In this document: piece after piece, positions 1 through 6,183 of the stretch | Position numbering within the stretch: the stretch's first letter is position 1 | Layout: the number at the start of each line of letters is the position of its first letter | Source of the DNA: Cyanobacteria bacterium UBA11153 | GTDB taxonomy: Bacteria > Cyanobacteriota > Cyanobacteriia > Cyanobacteriales > Coleofasciculaceae | NCBI GenBank assembly: GCA_003511885.1 | Contig: DOIX01000138.1 | Span: forward strand, 1,537 to 7,876 | Direction: 5' to 3' | DNA: 6,340 nt | Translations under genes and position numbers: made by a program | The notes under the pieces: generated by a model | Database searches by the model: none | What the model was told of the DNA's origin: nothing | The model's input: only the letters and a program-made list of their open reading frames with translations

Positions 1-66
1 AGCCCCTAGTCCCTTGCTATAAGTTTTTGTTTTGGGAAGGTTGGGTGGCGGTTTTTGTATTTTTAA

Positions 67-120
67 CGCAAAGGTATTCGCAAAGGATTTGGTGCGATAG
101 CTTGCGCTGTTGTAAAGCAG
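67..120 (+). repeat. Dispersed cyanobacterial repeat, GCGATAGCTTGCG family (copy 1)
   Basis: Two direct copies of CGCAAAGG (67-74 and 79-86) precede a 28-nt element at 93-120 beginning TGCGATAGCTTGCG. The reverse complement of 2773-2800, inside the WD40 gene, matches this 28-nt stretch with only two C-to-T differences. A shorter copy lies at 378-398. Three copies in 6.3 kb, in both orientations and in coding as well as non-coding DNA, mark it as a mobile or dispersed repeat. It lies just downstream of the 3' end of the tRNA-Thr gene. Confidence 0.75.
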
Positions 121-138
121 ATTGCGCATTTTTTTGTA

Positions 139-210
139 AGCCTCCTATCGGATTTGAACCGATGACCTACGCATTACAAGTGCGTTGCTCTACCACTGAG
201 CCAAGGAGGC
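139..210 (-). tRNA. trnT: tRNA-Thr (anticodon UGU)
   Basis: Read on the minus strand, this 72-nt stretch folds as a complete cloverleaf. The acceptor stem is GCCTCCT/AGGAGGC, the D arm is GCTC-AGTGGTA-GAGC, the anticodon arm is ACGCA-CTTGTAA-TGCGT, the variable loop is AGGTC and the T arm is ATCGG-TTCAAAT-CCGAT. The anticodon TGT reads ACA threonine codons. The discriminator base is U (complement of position 139). The next bases are TAC, so the CCA end is not encoded and must be added after transcription, as in most cyanobacterial tRNAs. No T-rich terminator follows. A spurious plus-strand reading frame over this gene gives the well-known antisense-tRNA peptide GFEPMTYALQVRCSTTEP and is not a gene. 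Confidence 0.98.
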
Positions 211-277
211 ATGTCCTGCTGATGCTCTGAGTCTTAAGCTACTGCTTCCGTTCTGAGCCATATCAGACACTTGGTTG

Positions 278-307
278 ATTATATCATCATCTGGAGATGA
301 GAGGCAA
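278..307 (-). promoter_or_regulatory. Candidate sigma-70-type promoter for tRNA-Thr
   Basis: On the minus strand a perfect TATAAT (complement of 278-283) lies 18 bp downstream of TTGCCT (complement of 302-307), which matches four of six bases of the TTGACA -35 consensus. Transcription would start near 270 and give a leader of about 60 nt before the mature tRNA 5' end, to be removed by RNase P. The -35 part overlaps the 14-bp purine-rich tandem repeat. The assignment rests on consensus match and position only. Confidence 0.4.
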
Positions 308-354
308 GAGGTGAGAGGCAAGATTTGAGAGGTAAGATTTGAGAGGTGAGAGGG
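299..354 (+). repeat. Four-unit 14-bp tandem repeat, purine-rich
   Basis: Four consecutive 14-bp units can be read at 299-312, 313-326, 327-340 and 341-354. All follow the pattern GAGAGG(C/T)(A/G)AGA(T/G)(T/G)(T/G), with GAGAGG invariant. The plus strand here is almost pure purine apart from short T runs. Such short repeats are common in intergenic DNA of filamentous cyanobacteria. The unit length is not a multiple of three and no gene uses it. Confidence 0.8.
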
Positions 355-377
355 CAGGGGTAGGAAGCGCTGTATAA

Positions 378-398
378 TGCGATAGCTTGCGGTGCTGC
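378..398 (+). repeat. Dispersed repeat, GCGATAGCTTGCG family (copy 2, partial)
   Basis: The stretch begins TGCGATAGCTTGCG and then continues GTGCTGC. It matches 20 of 21 bases of the reverse complement of the element inserted in the WD40 gene, then diverges. It is in the same orientation as the copy at 93-120. Confidence 0.65.
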
Positions 399-664
399 TC
401 TTCACATCGTAGTTTTGCTCTTATCGCAATGGACAGTTGACAATTATCGCCAACTTCATCAAACCCTTTACTCGGAAAGGCTTGTCGCTTCTCTTCATCA
501 CGTTATTGATGTCGCTCCTGATGTGGTGGTTGCTATAACTATAGAATAATAAGAAACAATCAAAGACAAGCCTTGGCTCCTGTGCCCATTCCTAAAAAAT
601 AGTAATTCTTTGTTTCCCATTGCCATAAGACATAACCAAAAACCAGCCACCCATCAGCAATACT

Positions 665-3600
665 ATGTCAATCTATAACTATAAAGTCGGAGGGAGTTTA
701 GAGTATCAGCATCCTACATATACAGTAAGGCAAGCGGATCGAGAACTTTATGAGGGATTAAAGTCTCTGGAATTTTGTTATGTCTTAAACTCGCGACAGA
801 TGGGGAAGTCTAGCTTGCGGGTGCAAATGATGAATCGACTTCAAGCTGAAGGGATAAACTGCGTTGCCATTGATTTAACCTTGATTGGCAGCGATGCCCT
901 AACACCGGAAAACTGGTATGGTGGGATTGCTTTTGAGCTATTGAGTGGATTCGATCTCCTTAGTGAAGTTAATTTTAATACTTGGTGGCGCGATCGCAAA
1001 GTCTTGCCACCTGTCCAACGCTTGAGTCTGTTAATTGAGGAAATCCTGTTAACTCATTTATCGGATAATATTGTTATTTTTATTGATGAAATCGATAGCG
1101 TCAAGAGTCTAGACTTTCCCACGGATGATTTTTTCGCCTTAATTCGAGGTTGTTACAATCGCCGCGTGGATCATCCTCACTATAAACGAATGACATTTTG
1201 TTTATTAGGAGTTGCGACTCCATCAGATTTAATTGAAGATAAAGGGCGCACCCCATTTAACATCGGTAAAGCCATTGAATTAACTGGATTTACTTTCGAT
1301 GAAGCCAAATTATCATTAACTCCCGGATTGGCAGAAAAAATAGACAATCCCGAACTAATTATCGAAGCCGTATTAGATTGGACAGGCGGACAACCCTTCC
1401 TCACCCAAAAACTATGCCATATCATTTATAACCATTCAAAAAATACCAATAAAAAATCCAATACCCAACAGCCTCATTCCCTTCCTCACAAACAAAAACA
1501 AATAAACAAAAACCAACAACCAACCATCGATAACCTCGTCGAAACCCACATCATCAACAATTGGGAAAGCCAAGACGAACCCGAACACTTAAAAACCCTC
1601 AGAAATCGACTTTTAAGTAACTCCCAAAACACCGGACGCTTATTAGGAATCTATCAAGAAATACTACATAAAGGAGAAATTATCGCCGATGACAGTCCCG
1701 AACAATCCCAATTGCGCCTAACAGGTTTAGTGTGCAAACAACAAGGAAAACTAAAAATATATAACCGAATTTACCAAGAAGTTTTCAATCGATATTGGGT
1801 AGAAAAAGAACTATCATCCCTACGCCCCTACACAGAATCATTCACAGCGTGGATAACCTCAAACCGTCAAGACGAATCCAGACTATTGCGCGGAAGAGCC
1901 TTACAAGAAGCACTAGACTGGAAAACCGGAAAAAGCTTAAGCGTCGAAGACGATGACTTCCTCGCCGCCAGCCAACAAAAAGAATTAGAAGCACAACGAG
2001 AAGCCAACAAAATATTAGCCGATGCCAAACAAAAAGCCGAGCAACTACTAGAAGAAGCCAAAGCCGCCAAACAACAAGCCGAAGCACTCCTAACCCAAAC
2101 CAAAAAACTAACCCAAATCGAACGAAACGATGTCAAAGCCCTAAGACTATTTGAAGTAGAAGGAAGAGAAATAGAATCTCTATTACTAGCCATGGAAGTT
2201 GCCCAAGCATGGCAAAAATTAACAGAAAATCAACCCAATAAAACAAATTTCCCATCCCCTGCCCCATCCAGCACCCCATCCGCTGCCAAACCCATTACAT
2301 CCCTTACCCCATCCAGCACCCCATCCGCTGCAAAGCACCACCTATCATTACAAAAAATCCTAGAACAAATTAGAGAAAAAAATCAATTTACCGGACATCA
2401 AGGAGCAGTCAATAGCGTCAGCTTTAGCCCCAACGGAAAATACATTGCCACCGCATCAGAAGACGGCACAGCACGTTTATGGAATCAAGAAGGAAATTTA
2501 GAAGTAGAATTAATCGGACATCAAGGTAAAGTAAGATCTATTAGTTTTAGTCCTAATGGAGAATACATTGCCACTGCTTCAGAAGATAGTACAGCAATTT
2601 TATGGGATTTATCCGGAAATTCAATAACTCAATTTATCGGGCATCAGGCTTGGGTGGGCAGCGTTAGTTTTAGTCCAAATGGACAATATATTGCTACTGC
2701 TTCAGAAGATGGTACAGCAATTTTATGGGATTTATCAGGTTTAGCAATCCCGAAGACAGCACGCTTCGCGAACTGCTTTGCAGCAGCGCAAGCTATCGCA
2801 AAATTTGTCGGTCATCATGGTAGGGTATTAAGTGTCAGTTTTAGCCCTAATAGCGAATACATTGCCACTGCTTCTGAAGATGGTACGGCCAAGTTATGGA
2901 ATTTATCGGGAAATTTAATCGCTGAATTTATTGGTCATCGGGGTTGGGTTTTAAGTGTAAGTTTTAGTCCCAATGGAGAATATATTGCCACTGCTGCTGC
3001 TGATAGTACCGCACGTTTGTGGGATTTATCTGGAAAACAAGTAGCCCAATTTTTAGGACATCAAGGTTGGGTTTGGCATGTAACTTTTAGTGCTGATGGC
3101 GAATATTTGGCTACAGCCGCAGCCGATAGTAAGGCAAGATTATGGAATTTATCGGGAAAGCAATTAGCTGAATTAAAAGGACATCAGGGTGCGGTTGTAA
3201 GTGTCAGTTTTAGCCCCGATGGGAAGCGTCTGGCTACTGCTTCCGCTGATGGCACTGCCAGATTATGGGATTTATTTAAAAAACAAGAAATGGTATTTAA
3301 AGGACATACTAATTGGGTATTAAATGTCAGTTTTAGTCCTCATGGTAAATATATTGCTACCTCATCCTATGATGGTACAGCAAGGTTATGGGATTTAGCT
3401 GGAAATTCCATCGCTGAATTAAAGGGACATCAAGGTTGGGTTGCTAGTGTTAATTTTAGTCCCGATGGGAATTATTTGGCTACATCTTCTGAAGATGGTA
3501 CAGCCAAATTATGGGATTTATCGGGAAAACAAATAGGGGAATTTAAAGGACATCAAGGTTGGGTTGTCAGCGTCACTTTTAGTCCCGATGGCAATTATTT

Positions 3601-4255
3601 AGCGACGGCTTCTGTTGACGGTACGGCAAAAATGTGGGATTTATCGGGAAAACAAATAGTAGAATTTAAAGGGCATCGCGGTAAGTTAGCTAGTGTTAAT
3701 TTTAGTCCCAATGGAGAATACCTCGCTACTGCTGCTGATGATAGAAGTGCCATATTATGGAATTTAGCAGGAAATCCGATTACCGAATTAATCGGACATC
3801 GGGGATTAATTTGGGTAGTTTGTTTTAGTCCAAATAATCAATATTTAGCTACTGCCTCTGATGATGGCACTGTAGGTTTATGGGATTTAGCGGGAAATCG
3901 GATAACTGAATTAAAAGGGCATCAAGGTGGAGTATTAAGTGTAAGTTTTAGTCCAAATAGCGAATATTTAGCCACTGCTAGTGCTGATGGCACCGCAAGA
4001 TTATGGGATTTATCAGGAGAAGAAGTTGCCCAATTTATCGGGCATTCTGATTGGGTAAGAGGAGTAACTTTTAGTCCCGATGGAGCATATTTAGCTACCG
4101 CTTCTGCCGATACTACTGCCAGATTATGGCAAATCGGAGATTTAGGAGGTGGATTGACAGAATTACTTCATCGAGGTTGTGACTGGCTTCAATATTATTT
4201 TGCCAGTCATCCAGAAGCATTAACAAAATTACAAGTTTGTCAGGGCAGGAGATGA
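665..4255 (+). CDS. AAA-like P-loop ATPase with 14 C-terminal WD40 repeats
   Basis: This 1196-residue protein is probably cytoplasmic, with no signal peptide or membrane segment. The N-terminus matches the AAA-like domain found with WD40 repeats in cyanobacteria: YKVGGSL (6-12), Walker A variant NSRQMGKS (42-49), Walker B IVIFIDEID (136-144), LLGVATPSDL (180-189) and TGGQPFLTQKLC (240-251). An N/Q/K-rich insert (about 256-286) precedes a winged-helix-like region (about 287-383). Then come RLLRGRALQ, a probable coiled coil (434-482), a helical stretch (486-516), a Ser/Pro linker (520-557), 14 WD40 repeats (575 to about 1158) and a conserved-looking tail with GCDWL. The start at 665 fits the family N-terminus, although no Shine-Dalgarno sequence is visible. 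Repeat 3 carries a 16-residue insertion from a dispersed DNA repeat. Family members are thought to be nucleotide-dependent signalling or scaffold proteins. The ligand and output are unknown, and a conflict-system role is only inferred. Confidence 0.93.
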   Translation: MSIYNYKVGGSLEYQHPTYTVRQADRELYEGLKSLEFCYVLNSRQMGKSSLRVQMMNRLQAEGINCVAIDLTLIGSDALTPENWYGGIAFELLSGFDLLSEVNFNTWWRDRKVLPPVQRLSLLIEEILLTHLSDNIVIFIDEIDSVKSLDFPTDDFFALIRGCYNRRVDHPHYKRMTFCLLGVATPSDLIEDKGRTPFNIGKAIELTGFTFDEAKLSLTPGLAEKIDNPELIIEAVLDWTGGQPFLTQKLCHIIYNHSKNTNKKSNTQQPHSLPHKQKQINKNQQPTIDNLVETHIINNWESQDEPEHLKTLRNRLLSNSQNTGRLLGIYQEILHKGEIIADDSPEQSQLRLTGLVCKQQGKLKIYNRIYQEVFNRYWVEKELSSLRPYTESFTAWITSNRQDESRLLRGRALQEALDWKTGKSLSVEDDDFLAASQQKELEAQREANKILADAKQKAEQLLEEAKAAKQQAEALLTQTKKLTQIERNDVKALRLFEVEGREIESLLLAMEVAQAWQKLTENQPNKTNFPSPAPSSTPSAAKPITSLTPSSTPSAAKHHLSLQKILEQIREKNQFTGHQGAVNSVSFSPNGKYIATASEDGTARLWNQEGNLEVELIGHQGKVRSISFSPNGEYIATASEDSTAILWDLSGNSITQFIGHQAWVGSVSFSPNGQYIATASEDGTAILWDLSGLAIPKTARFANCFAAAQAIAKFVGHHGRVLSVSFSPNSEYIATASEDGTAKLWNLSGNLIAEFIGHRGWVLSVSFSPNGEYIATAAADSTARLWDLSGKQVAQFLGHQGWVWHVTFSADGEYLATAAADSKARLWNLSGKQLAELKGHQGAVVSVSFSPDGKRLATASADGTARLWDLFKKQEMVFKGHTNWVLNVSFSPHGKYIATSSYDGTARLWDLAGNSIAELKGHQGWVASVNFSPDGNYLATSSEDGTAKLWDLSGKQIGEFKGHQGWVVSVTFSPDGNYLATASVDGTAKMWDLSGKQIVEFKGHRGKLASVNFSPNGEYLATAADDRSAILWNLAGNPITELIGHRGLIWVVCFSPNNQYLATASDDGTVGLWDLAGNRITELKGHQGGVLSVSFSPNSEYLATASADGTARLWDLSGEEVAQFIGHSDWVRGVTFSPDGAYLATASADTTARLWQIGDLGGGLTELLHRGCDWLQYYFASHPEALTKLQVCQGRR
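990..997. repeat. HIP1 octamer GCGATCGC
   Basis: This is a perfect copy of the highly iterated palindrome of cyanobacteria, located inside the ATPase domain coding region. It supports a cyanobacterial origin. Confidence 0.9.
2262..2331 (+). repeat. 25-bp perfect direct repeat in the Ser/Pro linker
   Basis: The stretches 2262-2286 and 2307-2331 are identical over 25 bp and are offset by 45 bp (15 codons), so the frame is kept. Each encodes PSSTPSAAK in the flexible linker between the helical region and the WD40 array. The pattern looks like a small slippage or unequal-crossover duplication that changed linker length. Confidence 0.9.
2387..4135 (+). repeat. Array of 14 WD40 repeats with an exact 123-bp unit
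   Basis: Each unit encodes 41 residues around the pattern GHQGWVxSVSFSPDG-YLATASxDGTARLWDLSG (dash marks one variable residue). The first GH codon pair starts at 2393 and the last at 4040. The distance of 1647 bp equals 13 times 123 plus 48, so every unit has the same length except the third, which holds a 48-bp insertion. Fourteen units fit two seven-bladed beta-propellers. Repeats 9 and 10 (starting 3425 and 3548) share long identical DNA stretches, which points to recent duplication or gene conversion. Confidence 0.95.
2750..2797 (-). mobile_element. 48-bp dispersed repeat inserted in frame in WD40 repeat 3
   Basis: The insertion separates TTAGCAATC (2741-2749) from GCAAAATTT (from 2798). 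Removing it restores LAIAKFV, the seven-residue spacing between SG and GH found in all other repeats. It adds 16 residues, PKTARFANCFAAAQAI, with no stop or frameshift. It shares the GCGATAGC-family sequence with the copies at 93-120 and 378-398, in inverse orientation. Positions 2763-2793 can fold into a hairpin: CTGCT/AGCAG around a TTGC loop, extended by an imperfect GCTT-GCG/CGC-AAGC stem. The protein position is the turn or outer strand of blade 3, where an extra loop can be tolerated. Confidence 0.85.
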
Positions 4256-4320
4256 TTTCCACTTAAACTGGCGTTGGGCGAGCCACAATTACCGGAGATT
4301 TTAATCATTCACGAGCAATT

Positions 4321-4353
4321 AGATACCCGACTTCTTGAAGAAGTCCGGTATCT
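4321..4353. repeat. 33-nt inverted repeat (CGACTTCTT palindrome)
   Basis: The arms AGATACC and GGTATCT enclose a C-C mismatch, then GACTTCT and AGAAGTC around a TGA loop, giving 14 base pairs in one hairpin. It starts 66 nt after the WD40 stop codon. The sequence resembles a palindrome widely scattered in cyanobacterial intergenic DNA. It could attenuate transcription or protect the mRNA 3' end, but no T tract follows, so it is not a standard intrinsic terminator. Confidence 0.85.
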
Positions 4354-4669
4354 GAGAATTTAACAATTTATGTAGCTATCGATACAGATATTTGGTCATA
4401 ATTAAAATATAGAGAAACCCGCCTTCTGGAAAAAACCTTAATCACGTTTCGTTAATAAAACGAAAAATAGCTATACATTTATTATTTAATCTTGATGAAT
4501 TGCCTAATCTCTTCCTACATCTTAAATAAAACTAATTCCTCACAAAAGCGAATTAATTTGTCAAACTACCTGGAGAAAAGAATCGCAGCAACTTACCTCC
4601 ACAATCGAAAAATTAATTCAAGATAAGTGGGAACATCAAACAGGAATTAGGAGTCAGGGGTCAAGATTT

Positions 4670-4675
4670 AGGAGA
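4670..4675 (+). promoter_or_regulatory. Possible ribosome binding site for the beta-helix gene
   Basis: AGGAGA lies 13 nt before the ATG at 4689. The core matches a Shine-Dalgarno sequence, but the spacing is longer than usual and the motif falls in a purine-rich repeat, so the match may be accidental. No other start codon is better placed. Confidence 0.35.
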
Positions 4676-4688
4676 TAGCTGAATAACC

Positions 4689-6128
4689 ATGGCTAAAACA
4701 CAAGGATTTGTCAAGACAGTAAGCGAGAAAATAAAACCAAACTCCTTACTGAAGAAAACAATAACTTTAGTGCCAACGCAAAAAAAACAGTGGCTGATAG
4801 GTATACTGGCTTTCAGTACCTGTGGTACAATTCATCTGCAACAAGCAAAAATTGCGATCGCAGCCAAAACCTATTACGTCGCAACCAATGGCAGCGACAG
4901 CAATCTCGGTACTCAAACTAGTCCCTTTGCCACAATTAGCTACGCCATCAGCAAAGTGCAAGCTGGCGATATAGTATATGTTCGGACAGGTACTTACTAC
5001 CCAACTCAGACGCTCTGGATAGGCAAAAATGGCACTGCATCTGCACCAATCAAATTTCAGCCCTATCCCGGGGAAAAAGTAATCGTTGATGGTAGTAATT
5101 TACCTGATAACAAAGATATTTTCAATATCGGTGGAGATTATATCACGATCGAGGGATTTGAAGTCCGTAATGGGGATCGGATGGGAATTGCCGTTTGGGG
5201 CGGAGATCGTATTAAAATCCTCAATAACACTGTCCACAACCTTAAGAGTAATGGGATCTTTACTGGTTATAGCGATCTCAATCAGGTGACAGATATTCTG
5301 ATTCAGGGCAACACAGTTTACAATAACAGTCTGCGCAATAATCCCCCTCCTCCAAATGTAACGAGTGGCTGGGCTGAAGGTATTAATGTTAGTGGAGTCG
5401 GTAGTATTCGAGTCATTAACAACAAAGTCTACGAAAACTATGGGGAGGGGATTGGTTTTCAAGGTTCCGGAGGTTTGATTTCTCAGAATACAGTTTACGA
5501 CAATTACAGCGTGAACATCTATCTGGATAATGCAACAAAAGCCACAGTAGAGAGAAATCTAGTTTACACCACTTACAAGACAGCATTTTACCGCTTCAAT
5601 CAACCTGCTAATGGAATTCAGATTGCCAATGAAACAGGGACTTACCAACTTGACAGTAACAAAATCATCAACAACGTTGTCATTGGCGGCGGCTGGGGTT
5701 TCTACTATGGTAACTACATCAAAGGTGGAGGAATGAAAAATACACTCATTGCCAATAACACCTTTTATAAAGGTACTATAGGATTAATTCGCATTGATGA
5801 CGATGCCCACAGTAACACAAAGTTTGCCAATAACATTTTCTATCAGACGAATAACGTCAAAATGACCCAGTTTACTGCCAGTTCTGCCTTAAAATTTAAT
5901 AATAATCTCTGGTATGGTGGCAGTGCTGGACCTGGTGCAGGTACGGGAGATGTGACGGCAAACCCACTCCTAGTCAATCCTGGTACTAATAAAGCCAGCG
6001 ACTACAAGCCAAAATCTGGTTCACCTGTAATTGAGGCAGGCAGTACTCTGACTCAAGTTACTAATGATTATGCCGGATCGAGTAGACCACTAGGACAAAA
6101 ATATGATATTGGAGCTTATGAATTTTAA
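4689..6128 (+). CDS. Exported right-handed parallel beta-helix protein (pectate-lyase-like fold)
   Basis: This 479-residue protein has a long basic N-terminus, a hydrophobic stretch (about 35-50, WLIGILAFSTCGTIHL) and a possible signal-peptidase site after AIAA (56-59), which suggests export. No lipobox is seen, since C45 lacks the usual preceding residues. From 62, YYVATNGSDSN, SPFATISYAI and GDIVYVRTGTY match the DUF1565-like start of secreted beta-helix proteins. Repeated coils rich in NN, NTV, IxI and GI follow from about 145 to 400, for example ITIEGFEVRNG and RIKILNNTVHN. The end, SPVIEAGS to DYAGSSRPLG and YDIGAYEF, is the typical closing segment of such proteins. Family members include polysaccharide lyases, epimerases and non-enzymatic surface proteins. 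I could not identify catalytic residues, so a carbohydrate-active role is only plausible. The next internal Met is at 165, within the fold, so the start at 4689 is favoured. No sorting signal is visible at the C-terminus. Confidence 0.9.
   Translation: MAKTQGFVKTVSEKIKPNSLLKKTITLVPTQKKQWLIGILAFSTCGTIHLQQAKIAIAAKTYYVATNGSDSNLGTQTSPFATISYAISKVQAGDIVYVRTGTYYPTQTLWIGKNGTASAPIKFQPYPGEKVIVDGSNLPDNKDIFNIGGDYITIEGFEVRNGDRMGIAVWGGDRIKILNNTVHNLKSNGIFTGYSDLNQVTDILIQGNTVYNNSLRNNPPPPNVTSGWAEGINVSGVGSIRVINNKVYENYGEGIGFQGSGGLISQNTVYDNYSVNIYLDNATKATVERNLVYTTYKTAFYRFNQPANGIQIANETGTYQLDSNKIINNVVIGGGWGFYYGNYIKGGGMKNTLIANNTFYKGTIGLIRIDDDAHSNTKFANNIFYQTNNVKMTQFTASSALKFNNNLWYGGSAGPGAGTGDVTANPLLVNPGTNKASDYKPKSGSPVIEAGSTLTQVTNDYAGSSRPLGQKYDIGAYEF
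4854..4861. repeat. HIP1 octamer GCGATCGC
   Basis: This second perfect HIP1 palindrome lies in codons for the predicted signal-peptide cleavage region of the beta-helix protein. It supports cyanobacterial origin and suggests the gene has long been resident. Confidence 0.9.
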
Positions 6129-6158
6129 GCCCAATCTAGGAATTGCGCCAAATCTGGT

Positions 6159-6183
6159 ACTGATTTGATGTCCGAAAATCAGT
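6159..6183 (+). terminator. Weak hairpin after the beta-helix gene
   Basis: ACTGATTT (6159-6166) can pair with AAATCAGT (6176-6183) around a 9-nt loop, 30 nt after the stop codon. The stem is AT-rich and no T tract follows, so it is at best a poor terminator. Its right arm runs into the heptamer array. Confidence 0.2.

Larger units (their letters stand above)
211..664. other. Intergenic region without a convincing gene
   Basis: This 454-bp spacer between the divergent tRNA-Thr and the large WD40 gene holds the tRNA promoter candidate, the 14-bp tandem repeat, a partial dispersed repeat and an isolated piece of the heptamer repeat (TGGACAGTTGACAAT at 430-444) that forms the array at the end of the window. 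A stop-free plus-strand frame runs from 364 to a TAA at 547-549 (61 codons, no ATG). It could be a decayed gene end but shows no recognisable family. No clear promoter or Shine-Dalgarno sequence is seen ahead of the gene at 665. Confidence 0.6.
4256..4688. other. AT-rich intergenic spacer
   Basis: This 433-bp spacer separates the two same-strand genes. It contains the 33-nt inverted repeat at 4321-4353 and a weak hairpin at 4447-4465 (TTTCGTT/AACGAAA around a 5-nt loop). Near its end is a short purine-rich stretch (about 4645-4675) resembling cyanobacterial GGAGTCAGGGGTCA repeats. The frame of the upstream gene stays open after its TGA until a TAA at 4361-4363. Another frame without ATG runs to a TAG at 4676-4678. 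Neither gives a recognisable protein. No convincing promoter was found. Confidence 0.6.

Noticed and set aside
27..230. Plus-strand 67-codon open frame
   Set aside because: It runs antisense through tRNA-Thr and gives the familiar spurious peptide GFEPMTYALQVRCSTTEP. The rest is repeat DNA.
190..405. Minus-strand 71-codon open frame
   Set aside because: It reads through the 14-bp tandem repeat and the tRNA 5' end and has Ser/Leu-rich low-complexity content with no family resemblance.
1842..2193. Two overlapping minus-strand frames of 81 and 108 codons
   Set aside because: They are shadows of the A/C-rich coiled-coil coding region, where low T on the plus strand removes minus-strand stops. 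The plus-strand protein is clearly the real one.
4256..4363. In-frame continuation of the WD40 gene past its TGA
   Set aside because: The frame stays open for 35 codons to a TAA, but the protein already ends with the usual GCDWL tail and a short basic end. The extension runs through the palindromic repeat, and there is no recoding signal.
4490..4678. Plus-strand coding-like stretch (KESQQLTSTIEKLIQDKWEH) before the beta-helix gene
   Set aside because: It has no start codon and no recognisable family, and its end lies in a low-complexity repeat. It may be a relic, but the evidence is too thin to annotate.
5086..5462. Overlapping short frames on both strands inside the beta-helix gene
   Set aside because: They lack family resemblance and lie entirely within a well-supported coding sequence.
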